From Zeugodacus cucurbitae (Eukaryota; Arthropoda; Insecta; Diptera; Tephritidae), in the NCBI RefSeq assembly GCF_028554725.1, contig NC_071669.1, positions 27,270,001 through 27,334,000 of the forward strand: DNA of 64,000 nucleotides, in the 5' to 3' direction. Positions 43,591-55,260 of the stretch are shown one piece after another. The position numbers were made by a program, and so were the translations under genes. Under the pieces are notes generated by a model that was not told the DNA's origin, did not search any database, and saw only the letters and a list, made by a program, of their open reading frames with translations. Positions within the stretch are counted from its first letter, which is position 1; every line of letters starts with the position of its first letter.

Positions 43591-44823
43591 AGACTAGACT
43601 ATACGCTCACTTAATTTTGCTAAGATATCTCACATATTAACCAATACAATATATGAGAAATAAAGCCCACCGTATTTTTGAAAAACCTATAATTACGTTT
43701 ATTGGAGCTAGGAGATGTTATAACCCGATTTTAATAATTTTTGGAACAGAGACACACTATTAGAAGAAAACAATTTCCTCTGACTTACATTAAATTATCT
43801 GAGAGATTTGCCCATATTTTCGGTTAAAATTTACCCTTAGGCGCTGAGTTCAACATGTTCGATATATGGGGCCTTGACAAGTTTTAGTCCGTTTTCGACA
43901 ATTTTGTCACAAGTGAAGCCAGAGCTGATATGCACTATTTGTGTAAAGTTTTATTCCGCTTTCTTCATTGGTTCATTATGTATGTATACATTATAGAGTG
44001 AAGAAATCAGATGGAATTCAAAATTTAGTTATAAGGAAAGTATTCGTGGTTGTGAACCGATTTTTATCCGTGTTATCAGGGTGGCAAGAAAATATTATAC
44101 CGAATTACATTCGAATCGGTCGAGTAGTTCCTGAGATATGGTTTTGACTCATACATATGTGGGCGATGCGACGCCCATTTTCCATTTTGCAAAAAAATCT
44201 GAGTGTAGCTTCCTTCCGTAAAATTTAGTGTTTCTGACGTTTTTCGTCAGTGAGTTAACACACTTCTATGGGAGGTGGGCATGGTTATTATCCCATTTCA
44301 ACTATTTTCATGGTGTGTGGTGGGCTACGTAAGATAACCGACTGCAGAAAGTTTGGTTTATATAGCTTGATTGGTTTGCGAGATATACACAAATAACCGA
44401 TTTGAAGGCGGGGCCACGCCCACTTCCCCAAAAAAATTACATCCACATATGCCCCTTCCTAGTGCGATCCTTTATTCCAAATTTTACCTTTATAACTTTA
44501 TTTATGGCTTAGTTATGACAGTTTATGTGTTTTTGGTTTTCGCCATTTTGTGGGCGATGGTCCGATTTCGCCCAAGTGCCAAGGAATACGTGTTCCAAGT
44601 TTCGTTAAGATATCTAAAATTTTACTCAAGTTACCCGTTGCATGGACAGACGGACGGACGGACGGACAGACAGACATCCGGATTTCAACTCGTATCGTCA
44701 TCGTGATCATTTTGATATACATAACCCTATATCTAACTCGTTTAGTTTTATGACTTACAAACAACCGTTATGTGAACAACACCATAATAGTCCCTTAGCA
44801 ACTTTTGCTGCGAGAGTATAATA
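43591..44823 (-). mobile_element. DINE-like repeat, older copy
   Basis: The 5' end is at gctgcgagagtata (about 44809-44822). The microsatellite is ggacggacggacggacagac near 44651; CCACGCCC-type boxes lie at 44412 and 44165-44180. The interior 44290-44340 matches the B-type subfamily. The left part (43591-43800) is degenerate and the end is uncertain. Confidence 0.6.
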
Positions 44824-45690
44824 ATAGGAAATAATTCACAGAATACCGCGAAAACAGACATGCACCATCAATGGTTGAAAGGAGATTTGAAGAATTGATT
44901 ACTCTGACATCGTTGACAATTAGAGACTCAAAAATTTTTTAAATTACAGTTCATATAGAGTTTAGAGGGCTTGAGGACAGTGTAGGTGCGAAATTTTAAT
45001 GTGTTCATGTGCAAAGTGTTCTGCATACATAAATATAAACATATGTATGTATGTATATGTAAAACATATTTGGCAATGAACAAACGCTTAAATATCTCAT
45101 TGAGAGAGCTATCCTCACGTACCACCAGCTACTCTTCCTTTCACCAACAAGCACTTTCAAAATTCTAATTGCTACATTAATTGAGTCGTTTGCAGTCAAG
45201 TCTACAACTTCCCTTTACAAATTGCTTTGACTACTGCCCTTGTTCCTTATTTGTGATCTTGAGAATGGCACTAAGTCGCGTAACGAGGTTTATGCAAACA
45301 TAATTATAGAATGCGGTGCTCACAAGTAGGTTGCTGGTAGGGCAGTTAACACAGATAATAAAAAATGTGAAGTAAACGGCTTTTAGCACATACACATTTT
45401 TGCAAACATAAACAAGTATGTACCTACTATATAATTACTAAAATATTATATTATTGAGCCACTTATTATTAGTGAACAAATTTTAAACATTCAAACATTG
45501 CAATACGGTAACATAATAATTATTAACAAAATAACAATAATTATTATTATTTTTTCTATTAATATATACAGAGTTTTCAAGGCAGGAACATCCGTTCCCA
45601 TTTTAAGTGAAATTATTATAAACCGTTTAAGGACAAAGTATAAATGAAGGCTGCATTTCACAGTATAAGCGTGTAAATATTAAACTTTCG
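44824..45690. other. No recognised feature
   Basis: AT-rich, with a short TATG-type microsatellite near 45043-45060. No gene or element recognised. Confidence 0.3.
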
Positions 45691-45695
45691 TTTAA

Positions 45696-45924
45696 CCCTG
45701 CATAGCCAATGATGATGATAGTCGTTTTTTAATGCATAAAATAAGATGTCGTTACTTATGGAAAAAAGTAGAACATAAGAAGTTTTGGTTTTTTTATTTC
45801 AGGAGATAACTTATAAAAGTGTAATTTTTAACCACTTTCAAAATATTTTATTCAAAAACTATTTTCTAAAAGTGATATTTAATCATGATTAAAAGATATA
45901 CAAAATAGCGTTGGTTATGCAGGG
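45696..45924. mobile_element. PiggyBac-type MITE, 229 bp
   Basis: Terminal inverted repeats CCCTGCATAGCCAA and, inverted at the right end, CCCTGCATAACCAA (one mismatch in 14). Both ends are flanked by TTAA (45692-45695 and 45925-45928). TTAA duplication with CCC...GGG termini is diagnostic of piggyBac elements. No coding capacity, so it needs transposase from elsewhere. Confidence 0.85.
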
Positions 45925-45928
45925 TTAA

Positions 45929-46326
45929 ATAAATATGTATGTATGTATATACTATCAAAACTAATTAGAGTATATAGCGTGTGCAGAAGTTGCGGTGTTG
46001 ACCTAGTTAAATAGAGAATTGTTCATCCTGTTTTCTATGAATTGTTTTTCTTCACTTTGATTGTTTATCCATTATTTGAATTGAAACTGTTAAGAAAATA
46101 AAAAAAATGTTAACAAAGATAGATGAAAGGATTAAATTAAAGGCAATTAAATTAAGATGTAAAAGAGCAACTAGATACATTAATGAACGTCATCGTGGTT
46201 GGTTAACTTTTGCTCGCTTCAGTGATAACGCCATTTAACGGACTCCTTACTTACCCACCTTACTTGATTGCATACACAAGTACAAATATAGTATAGCAAA
46301 CGGGTTCTAAATTACGTGACATCAAA
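45929..46326. other. No recognised feature
   Basis: AT-rich DNA, nothing identified. Confidence 0.3.
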
Positions 46327-46883
46327 TCACTGAGTCCTATAGTCGCAGGCATTGTATTGTTGTTTTTATCCATATAAAAGCAATGGATAAATGAAACAGA
46401 TTTTCTTTTAGACGTAGGTTTTTCCAAAGTGTATTCAACAAAGTGAACTAAGTAGTTGACATACCCGATTTTGACAATAAAATAGTAAACAATTCATGTA
46501 TTTATTTACATTAACCCGTCTTTTTTATCTTGAACAATATAATATATATTGATAAAATTGTTTGCAATTTTTCAGTTGGAGCACAAAACATTAGTAAATT
46601 GCTTCCTTGAGTTGTTTTGCATAAGCAGAAAGTATTCGGCATATTCTTTTATTAATTTAAAAAATATTATTTTTTTTTGGTTTGAAATTTGTTTACTTTT
46701 GAATTTCAAAATTTAAATTTTTGACTAAATGTAAGGGTTAAATCAATGGCAACAAACATGTCAAATTCGGGTAAAAATTAAATGCCACTGAGTTCTGTAG
46801 TCGCAAGCATTGTATTGTTGTTTTGATCCATATAGGCAAAAAGAAAATGAAACATTTTTTCTTTTAGACGTGGGTTTTTCAAT
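46327..46883 (+). repeat. Pair of about 105-bp direct repeats
   Basis: 46327-46433 and 46784-46883 share cactgagt, gtcgca-gcattgtattgttgttt, tccatata, atgaaaca and ttttagacgt-ggtttttc with roughly 80-85% identity by eye. About 350 bp of AT-rich DNA separates them. Purpose unknown; they could be fragments of one older element. Confidence 0.6.
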
Positions 46884-47284
46884 GTTTTTTTTTATATCTG
46901 CTATTTGATTTATACTCCGTTTGTCATTTCATAATGAACTGGCTTACACCGGTACAATATTTATTTGCTGCAAATTTTAATGTTTTACATATAATATTTC
47001 GCCCTAGAATCTTGGTTAGAGCGCTAGCACAGAGGGATACAATATGAACTTTTCGAAAAATTAGTCTGATGGATTCAGATAAAATTATATAACTCTAAAG
47101 TCAATCAATTCCTTACGTGCCGATCAATAATTCATTGATTAACAGTAAAAAATAATATTCTCCGAATGATAAATTAAATAATTTTAAAAGCAGTATAGCT
47201 ATTATCTTAGCTACTATATCGGATCATGCGTATGACTCGTTTTATATATGTGATATATTTATATGTAATAGTGAGTACGGGAAA
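46884..47284. other. No recognised feature
   Basis: AT-rich, no gene or element recognised. Confidence 0.3.
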
Positions 47285-47485
47285 TAGATCACGGTCTAGT
47301 CCATCACTTGTTGGTTAATAAGTGAGATATCTTAGCAAAATTAAGTGCCTGTATAGTCATAGGCATTATATAACTCGATGTCGAAAATTTTGAAATCGGT
47401 ACAGGAATTACCCATGTGGGCTGGGGCTTCATAATATATGTAACGATTTTCGTTATTCTAGTGGACTAATAAAATACAATTATTA
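47285..47485 (+). mobile_element. DINE-like fragment
   Basis: Segments aagtgagatatcttagcaaa, gaaatcggtacaggaattac and ttttcgttattctagtggac match parts of the copies at 43600-43640, 49870 and 54447. No ends are present. Confidence 0.45.
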
Positions 47486-49303
47486 AATTTCGAGAGATAG
47501 TTTTTCACCGACTTTTCATTAAAATTAAAAATTTAAAAAGTTTTTATGATTAAATTCCTAAGAACATCTCAAATACAATGTCGTATGGTGTCCGATTTCT
47601 CCTTTCAATTTTTGTCATTTTGATTCGAACTCTCAAAATATGTTCATATGTTCTGCTAGTTATGTGGAGCTACACCCAAAAAAACGTTTAACAAACTTTT
47701 ATTGGATGAGATTTCAGCTCAGAAGTCACATGGAATTTCTGCTTTTGAGTACTCGTCTGTGCAGTTGTGAAATGAAAATAGCAGAGGAGTTGTGAACACC
47801 ACTTATCCTCAAAATAACGGTCATACTAGTTTCAGCTTTTACACAACTTGAGTCAGTCCAATCATACTCTGAAATTGGCACACTCAATTAGAGATGAGTG
47901 CATCGGTACATTCCTCAATGCAGGAAGAAATACAGCACAAGTGAATGCCAACAGTTAAATTTTGCTGTACACATTTTTGGTTGATATTTACAAAGGGCCA
48001 CTAATTGAACTCTGAAAGAGCTTTTCGCCCACATAGGATACCGAGGAAGCAAAGTGATAGATAGATTTGGCAATATGACACGAACAGCAGTTTCTGCCGT
48101 GGAAACACATACATATGTATATATGAATGCCTGGTAAATGTGCTTTTGCATATATATATGCGAGTTTTGTTGAAATGATGACAATTTGATTTTCGAATAC
48201 CTGTCAGTCATTCGGGACATTACAAACAGCAAAAAATATCTTTGAGCTATTAAAGATATTTTTGTGTATAAAAAAATTAATAACAAAAACTAAAGTTCGG
48301 GCTTTACTTTCACACTTAAACATAAAATAGCACCATCAAGTTTTGTATAATAAAGGACATAACGACTAACCTAGAAACCCCAGGTACAACTCCAAGCAAT
48401 GAACTCATTTAACCATTCACATTAAATAAAACTGAGTGATCTGAAACTTTCAGAAATTTAATTTATAACTTCTATTCAGCAAAAGTTACGCAAAATGTTA
48501 TGTTGACGGATTTTTTTTTTCAATAAATTCAACATAAAAACGGAGGAACATATGTATATGCATGTACATAAATCTCCACATGCTTGACCTCAAATCGCAG
48601 TGGTATTGTTGGTTTTATAGCACTTGCTGGATGATTTATTTCCTACTCCACTGAGTAATCAATACTTCAATTTATCCTCATCCACAGGCGATTCCCTCTA
48701 ATACTAATATCAGTAATCGACTAGACCACACCACACCCACTCAATAGTTGGTGACCGCTACACAACGGATGTGTAGCAACTGCACCCAAACAGATAAGGA
48801 CGAATTGGGCGAAAACACACAATCGCAAACTTTAGAAGCAGCCCAAACCTATTCCATTGACTACTAATTGCTGTTAAATCTACATACTTACATATATTCA
48901 CTTCTATACGAATTCGAAAATATAGCAATTGCACTGATAAGGTATTACCAAAAAATATATATATAGGTAGCCTTATTTAATACCGATCCATACCAAAGTC
49001 CACCGTACCATCTTTAGTGAAAAATTTCACTCTGTTTTTTAAATCTGTCATTTTCAATAAAACAAGCAAAGCTGAGCGCAACGCTGATGCATGCTAGAAA
49101 TAAGTGTCAAAGCTGTGCGCATACATTTTCATACGAAATTACACAGTTAGCGCAGAGTGGAAGTTGACCGAGGAAGAGCGTAACGCTGATAAACGCGAGA
49201 AAACCAGTTTGGAGTGTTTTTCGGCGCTGAAACTTATTTATTCACTTCATTTTTGCAGTTTTAAGTACAAATATGTACATATGTGATTATCTTGATACTT
49301 TTT
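47486..49303. other. No recognised feature
   Basis: About 1.8 kb of AT-rich DNA. A 123-codon minus-strand open stretch (47915-48286) is low complexity and hydrophobic, with no recognisable domain, and I do not call it a gene. Confidence 0.3.
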
Positions 49304-50179
49304 AAATTTGGTAGAAAGGATCGCACTAGGAAGGGGCATATTTAGATGTAATTATTTTGGGGAAGGGGGCGAGGCCACGCCCACAAATAGGTTTTTTTAT
49401 ATATCTCGCAAATCGGATAATAACCACGCCCACCTCCCATACAAAGATTATGTAGAAAATTACGTTAACTCAAAAACCTAACTCACTAACGACTCATAAA
49501 CCCTAACTTTTGCAGAAGCAATGGAAGAAGGAAGCTGTACTCAGATTTTTTACAAAATGAAAAATGGGCGTGGCGTCGCCCACTTATGGGTCAAAAACCA
49601 TATCTCAGGAACTACTCGACCGATTACAATGAAATTCAGGATATAATACTTTCTTGACACTCTGATAACACGGATGGAAAATTGACAAAATCGGTTCACA
49701 ACCACGACTACGTTCCATATAACTCAATTTTGCATTCCATCTGATTCTTTCACTTTTAATAGTGTGTCTCAGTACCAAAAATGGCTAAAATCGGTGCATA
49801 ACTTCCCCTAACTCGTATATACCTAACTATAGGTTTTTCAAAAATACGATGCGCTTAATAGTGAAATCGGTTCAGGAATTGCAACTGTGTTCGAAATAAT
49901 AGCAGTGACCAATCAAAATTTAAATAAGTGAAATTATTACACTTAAAAACTTCTAGTCATGTAATTTTTTTATGCAGAAACATGGGCCTAAATATTGAGA
50001 ATCTGAGTTTAAATTGATATTTGATACAGTTATCATATTCATGGAGTACCGTTATTTTTTCTGCAACGTAGTTGTTTTTTGTTGTGATTAATAATATCAG
50101 TATTGAGCATTTCACTTTAAAAACCAATTTATTGATTATAATAAAACAAAATAAAGTTTAAATAATTAATACATAGTCG

Positions 50180-50625
50180 AATTACTATCGTTGGATACAA
50201 TCGCTGCACATCTCCAAGGCATGGAGTCCATAAAATGCCTACGTTTCTCGAGAGGAATGGCCTTGCGCATCTTCCTCATAATACTCCATAAGTGCTTCGA
50301 ATTTGATGGGAGTTTTTTTCTCTACAGCTTCATTAACCTCTGCCCAAAGATTCTCACTTCAATTAAGGTCAGATGATTGAGCCGGGTAAACCATAACCTT
50401 AAATCCATGTGAATTAAACACATTGACTGCCTGATGGCATTCTAAGGGTAGTTGTCATGTTGATAGACCCTTTTTTGTGCGATTTTCGATTCAGCGTATG
50501 GGAGCATAGTCGGCTCAATATTTCCACGTACATTTTAGCATCCATGTTCCAATATAACGGACCTATACCGTAGTAAAAGAAGCATTCCAATAGGTTGATT
50601 TAACAAACCCATGTTACACGCTCGG
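50180..50625 (-). pseudogene. Tc1-type transposase, C-terminal remnant
   Basis: The minus-strand reading in shifting frames has DLN-ENLWAEVNEAVEKKTP-like residues and a terminal EALMEYYEE-type stretch, the region around the last catalytic acid of Tc1 transposases. Stops and indels are frequent. Confidence 0.6.
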
Positions 50626-50639
50626 AAAACAAATCTAGG

Positions 50640-51530
50640 ATAAAATACTTTAGTTACTTGGTGTCACATAAATGATATGCCACTGAATCTTAAAAAATGT
50701 AAAACGATGTGCTTTTCCCGTAGATCTGTTGATCCTTCTCCCTATGTAATAAATAACTTCAGTTTAGAGCAAGTATCTAGCTTTGTTGATTTAGGAGTTA
50801 CTATGGACCCTAAACTAAATTTTAATTCTCATGTAAATTCAATTGTTTTAAAAGCTAAAGGTGTTCTTAGCTTTGTTAAACGTTGGTCTAAAGAATTTAG
50901 TGATCCGTATATTACTAAAACTCTTTTTACAACATTGGTAAGACCTATATTGGAGTATGGTTCTGTGGTATGGAATCCTAGCTACAATACCCATTCTGAT
51001 AAGTTAGAGTCCGTTCAAAAACAATTTTTACTCTTTGCTTTAGGTCACTTACACTGGGATTCAAGATTGAATCTTCCTCCGTACACTAGTCGCTTAAAAC
51101 TTATAAATCTACCTACACTCACTAGTCGTAGGGAAATGCTAGGTATAATATTTCTAGTAAAACTTCTGAATGGTTCTGTTTGTAGCTCTTTTCTTTTGTC
51201 TGATATCAAGTTCAATGTCCCATTTCGTTCATCTAGGCAGTTTATACCATTACTTTTAAAATCTTCGAGAACAAATTTTGAGTTAAACGAACCATTCCGT
51301 CAAATATGTTATGATTTTAATTCTCATTCCAGCACATTTGACCTGTCTGATTCGATCTTTAGCATTAAAAAAATTTGTCTTCGCTTAATAAGTAACATTA
51401 AACATTTTTTAACCTTTTGCTTTTGTAAATTTAAATCTTAGCTGTTGAAATTTTTCTTTCTGTAGCTGAGCAGTTTGAGATCTCGACGCTTAAAAACTCT
51501 TGCCTTTCATAAATAAATAAATTAAGATTT
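50640..51530 (+). mobile_element. 5'-truncated jockey-like LINE
   Basis: It sits between the two halves of the Tc1 transposase. It carries only the 3' part of the RT ORF and ends in a short UTR with a simple (aata)n tail (cataaataaataaatt, 51510-51525). Truncation at the 5' end is typical of target-primed reverse transcription. I could not define a target duplication. Confidence 0.8.
50677..51441 (+). CDS. Jockey-like LINE reverse transcriptase C-terminal part
   Basis: 254 codons open from a Met within the RT thumb region (MPLNLKKCKTMCFSRR) through SFVDLGVTMDPKLNF, TLVRPILEYGSVVWNPSY and SVQKQFLLFALGHL. These are the conserved segments after the catalytic YADD in jockey/I-type elements. The polymerase palm and the endonuclease are missing because of 5' truncation, so it is enzymatically dead. 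The reading extends upstream of the Met for a few codons (TWCHIND). Confidence 0.8.
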   Translation: MPLNLKKCKTMCFSRRSVDPSPYVINNFSLEQVSSFVDLGVTMDPKLNFNSHVNSIVLKAKGVLSFVKRWSKEFSDPYITKTLFTTLVRPILEYGSVVWNPSYNTHSDKLESVQKQFLLFALGHLHWDSRLNLPPYTSRLKLINLPTLTSRREMLGIIFLVKLLNGSVCSSFLLSDIKFNVPFRSSRQFIPLLLKSSRTNFELNEPFRQICYDFNSHSSTFDLSDSIFSIKKICLRLISNIKHFLTFCFCKFKS

Positions 51531-51985
51531 TCCTGGCCCTTATTGATGTTCTCGGGAACAAAATAAAACAATTTTCGTTCCGTCGGACTACAATATCTTG
51601 CGTAATTTTTCGACTGGCCAACGCAGGTGCTCTTCAGTAATTTGAACTGTGGCTTGCAAATGCCGCGGTTCTAGTAAAGTCACTTTCTTTGGGCTCCTGC
51701 CGAAAAATGTTACCTGTTTTTAACTCTTGACTTATTGTGGACTCAATTACACTAAGATTTAACCAGTCTTTAGTTTTTTTTGGTATAAATTCGCTTTTCT
51801 CGTGACAAACCCACAACTGTTCTCAACCATGGCCGCGAAAAAGTTCAATTTCTTCCCCTTGTTTCAGGATTTGGTTTAAATTTTTGTGCATTCAGATGCG
51901 TATTGACACAACATCCGACGAAATTTTCAATCATTCTCCTTTAGAAAAGTTTTTGCTACGTCCCATTTTCTTAAAATAAATGCGT
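51531..51985 (-). pseudogene. Tc1-type transposase, middle remnant
   Basis: The minus-strand readings contain the segment leading into the first catalytic acid (DWPVEKLRKI then SDGTKIVLF, where SDE-like residues are expected) and upstream helix-rich sequence. Broken by stops. It lies upstream of 50180-50625 in the same element. Confidence 0.5.
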
Positions 51986-52126
51986 TTACAAATTTAAGAG
52001 CGACTTCAATATAAATTTTCGCATTTCAATCAAACTATTTAAAATAATCCAAAAAAACCAACTACGTTGCACAAAAAATATCGGTATTCCATTTATATGA
52101 TAACTGTGTCAAATATCAATTTAAAC

Positions 52127-53406
52127 CAGAGGTGGGCAGAAGTTGATTTTCCTATGCACGCGTGCATAGGGCCTCTGCTGCGACGAGCAGCACAAAATAT
52201 TACGCTATTTATAGCGTAACGAACGAACGAACGAACGATCGGTAGCCCTCGGCACAATGAAGACTGAATGCTATCATACCAGTGGCTATGGGAAAGCAAA
52301 ACAGTCGCATGCAAACCAGAGATAAAGAGATGTACAACTCTCATATCACTGGAAGTGAGAGCGCAATTGTAAACGTCAAAACCACCTAAACTTTGACAGT
52401 TTGTCGAGATGAGGAGGTTTTGACGTTTCGCAATTGGGAAACTGGAAAGGCCAGATTGAAATGTTGCAAAAAAAATAATGCGATGGAGACATTTTTAGCC
52501 GCCTTGCAAGATCACTAATAAGAACTTAAAACAATAAATATCAATGAAAACGCGTAATTTAAAAGTGGTTTAAGAATATTTTTGTGAATTGCAGCATCGA
52601 GAAACTAATTTTTCATGGAAAATTATAAAAGAAATTGATTTATTTTCAGTTGACACTTAATAATTGACCATATTTATTACTGAAACTTCGAAAACCGGCT
52701 ATTTTAATATACCATTTTATCGCTAAATGAAATTGAAATAAGTTATTTTATATTAAACATTCAGTATATAATAATTTTTAACCATAATAAATGTTGGGTA
52801 TTTTTATTAAAATGCCCAAAAATTAGTATTTTGTCTGATCTGGTAATAATGCAAAATGTTATAAAAAACGCAAATTTTGAGGCGCTCTCACACTGGAATA
52901 AGTTGGACATCCCTTTATCCCTGATGCAAACACTTGTTCAAGCAACACCACGCTGCGCTATTTCAAATATACAGTGAGAGCTAACAATGTTTATGCGCGA
53001 ATGGGAAGAAGATTTTTTCTTTATAGAAAATTTGGATGGAAGAGCACAATGTCTTATTTGTAACGACATTGTTGGTGGCAATTCTAAATTTTGTTTAAGC
53101 CGACATTATTTCTCTTGCCATACAAATTTTAAATTTTTTACTGGAGGTGAGCGGAAGCTAATGCTTTTGCAATTGCAAGCACAATTTTTTTAAAATTCAT
53201 TGCAAATGATAATAATAATGATACTGAAACTGAAACTGATAATGGTAAAAATAATAATAAAGATATTGATTTGCCTTTAATAAAGGCATCTTTTACTGTT
53301 GCGTTGGCTTTGGCAAAGCAGTGTCGCCCATTTGAAGATGGCCTTTTTTCTTAAATTTGTCTTCAAAAGACCTACGAAGGAGAAATAGACATAGATAGTC
53401 TTATTA

Positions 53407-53437
<31 letters not shown>

Positions 53438-53663
53438 TAATAATATAATATAATAATGATAATAATATAATAATATAATAATGAGATAATAAGAATAAAA
53501 AGTAATAACAATAAATAATAATCAAGAATAGCACATTAGCTCAGTGTACACTGTTGCTGTGCCGAACGACATGCTCAACTTCGTGCTTTCGCTGCTTCAC
53601 ACACAAATAGTAATAGTATGCGTGTACAAATGTAACAATATGTGTGAGAGGTGGGCACCTCTG
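52127..53663 (+). mobile_element. hAT element 1, 1537 bp, non-autonomous
   Basis: The termini CAGAGGTGGGCA and, inverted, CAGAGGTGCCCA differ at two central bases. The 8-bp duplication ATTTAAAC lies at 52119-52126 and 53664-53671. The interior keeps only the N-terminal zinc-finger coding part of a transposase. It also holds a 73-bp perfect-looking hairpin (52364-52436), a GAAC microsatellite (about 52219-52240) and an AAT microsatellite (about 53408-53480). Confidence 0.88.
52987..53193 (+). pseudogene. hAT transposase N-terminal zinc-finger remnant
   Basis: 68 codons with a BED-like finger: CLIC at about residues 21-24 then RHYFSCH. These resemble the N-terminus of GTF2IRD2/ZBED-like hAT transposases (REWEEDFFFIENLDGRAQ). 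Another frame just downstream (about 53280-53350) reads ASFTVALALAKQCRPFEDG, the next conserved segment. The catalytic core and dimerisation domain are absent. Confidence 0.7.
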
Positions 53664-53671
53664 ATTTAAAC

Positions 53672-54282
53672 CAATGTTGTCCAACGTGACTGTGTGCACG
53701 TTATGCTTGTGTTGGTTATTAGCGTACATTCGGAAAGCTACGAGCAGACAACACGAATACGGAATAGTGCGTACAAATAAGTAAACGTACTTTTTAAAAA
53801 TTACGGTTAACTAAATTATCTATATTTATTTCTTTATTATATTGCTTAATTCTAATGAGATCAGAAATGTGATTGTTTGATAGTATAGCTGTGAATTTAA
53901 TTTTAATAAAATTTTCTTTTGTAATTATCAAGAAGACTTTTTCGGGCGTCTCCCTCGATATTCACAAGATTTTTGTGACAACGTTCATAATGTCTTTTTA
54001 TATCATGTTTGCTACAACGCTTTATTTTTTTATAACAAATTAAGCATTCTGCATGCTTATTATTGTTCTCAATAAAAAAAATAACATTTCCCAAATTTGT
54101 TGGAACATTTTTAGTGCGTTCTGTTTTCTAGCGTCAACTGATCGCAAAATTCTGCTTTGCTTGCCTACGAAGTTGAATACAGTAGAACAACCGTGCTTTC
54201 ACAGACACTTGTCGCGACATGTTGGTTTGAGGTGTCTGGCTTGTCCGTGCGCTATTGTGCGCATAGGCCGTCGACAACGTTG
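53672..54282 (-). mobile_element. hAT element 2, 611 bp, same target as element 1
   Basis: The termini CAATGTTGTC (53672) and, inverted, CAACGTTGTC (54282) are unlike element 1. It is flanked by ATTTAAAC at 53664-53671 (shared with element 1) and 54283-54290. It contains a BED-finger frame on the minus strand. Non-autonomous. Confidence 0.85.
53903..54094 (-). pseudogene. BED-finger remnant of a hAT transposase
   Basis: 63 codons with CLICYKKIKR...RHYERCH, a C2H2-type BED finger used by hAT transposases to bind their termini. It stops after the finger; the rest of the transposase is deleted. A different lineage from the finger in element 1. Confidence 0.65.
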
Positions 54283-54583
54283 ATTTAAACACAGATTCCC
54301 AATATTTAGGCCCATTTTTCTGCATAAAAAAATTACATGGCTAGAAGTTTTTAAGTGTAATAATTTCACTTATTTAAATTTTGATTAGCCACTGCTATTA
54401 TTTCGAACACAGTTGTACCCCAGCCCTCATTTACTATATATGCTGATTTTCGTTATTCTATTGGACTTTTTTGCTTAATATATGGGTCAAATTGTGTGTT
54501 ATCTTAAAAAATCTATATCAATAAATTACGAGAGTATAAAATGTTCGGTTGCACCCGAACTTAGCCTTTTCTTACTTGTTTTA

Positions 54584-54825
54584 ATTTAAATTTGAATTAA
54601 ATAAATTGAGTTCGAAAATTTGTTTAATAAAATAATAATATAATACTAAAAAATATATATGTATATAATTATAGATTAAAATCAAGAGTGTAATCAAATA
54701 TAAATTGTTTTATATTTAAAAAGCTTTTGCGAATATCGTATTAAATCAGTATACAAATATTAAAAGATTAAAGAGCAAAAGTACACATGTATGTACATAT
54801 GTACGTGACGTGTAACAACTATAAA
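54584..54825. other. No recognised feature
   Basis: AT-rich spacer, nothing identified. Confidence 0.3.
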
Positions 54826-55260
54826 AGTGTGGGCCATCTAAATTTAATATTTTTTCATCGGAAATCACAACATCAACCATCTCAGTTGTCCACTGCATGG
54901 GTTTCCGGGTGAAGTCTAAGTGCACTTGTTTGTGATGAGGCTTCAAGCAGACTTGCACACCGGTTTCTTCTATTTTAACTAATTTCTGTTATGTAAAATG
55001 TGAGCAATAAGCCTGGTTGTCACTGGAAAATCCAAATTATCTTGTATATTATGTGGAGTTCAAAACATGTTTAGTGGTTTGATTTTTAATTTGATTTATC
55101 TGGCGAATATTAAGTTTTACATTGCCCTTCGTTGGACTTTACACGCCAAAATTTTTACGCTTTTTTTTTTTAAATTGCTCACGACTCATCTGAACTTTCA
55201 CTTTTGTGCCCGATCTCCAGGTTTCAATAACCTTCCTTATGGTAAATATTGATTTGAGCT
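54826..55260 (-). pseudogene. Tc1/mariner-type transposase remnant
   Basis: The minus-strand frame near 54830-54960 reads RKPMQWTTEMVDVVISDEKILNLDGP-like residues, containing the first catalytic Asp block (SDEKxxNLDGP) of Tc3-like transposases. Upstream (54990-55260) only a vague N-terminal match is visible. Decayed, with no termini found. Confidence 0.5.

Larger units (their letters stand above)
49882..54415 (-). mobile_element. Tc1-type transposon carrying three nested insertions
   Basis: Long inverted termini of about 160 bp (outer bases caactgtgttcgaaataata at 49882 and inverted at 54415). The right TA is at 54416-54417; the left is TG (49880-49881), probably a mutated TA. Removing the nested LINE and two hAT elements leaves about 1.5 kb, a normal Tc1 size. 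The transposase is decayed and split. Confidence 0.85.
49304..54583 (+). mobile_element. DINE-like repeat interrupted by a Tc1-type element
   Basis: The left part is 49304-49881 (atcgcactaggaaggggcat, ggccacgcccac, atgggcgtggcgtcgccc). The right part, 54416-54583, holds ttttcgttattctattgg, ttacgagagtataaaa, the hairpin gttcgg-ttgcac-ccgaac and the cttacttgttt end. The 4534-bp Tc1-type insertion sits between them at a TA. The 5' end of the repeat is missing. Confidence 0.65.

Noticed and set aside
47915..48286. 123-codon minus-strand open frame
   Set aside because: Low-complexity, hydrophobic, no domain, no neighbours supporting a gene; expected by chance in AT-rich DNA.
53408..53510. CRISPR-like or satellite array
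   Set aside because: Plain AAT microsatellite inside a hAT element, no spacer structure.
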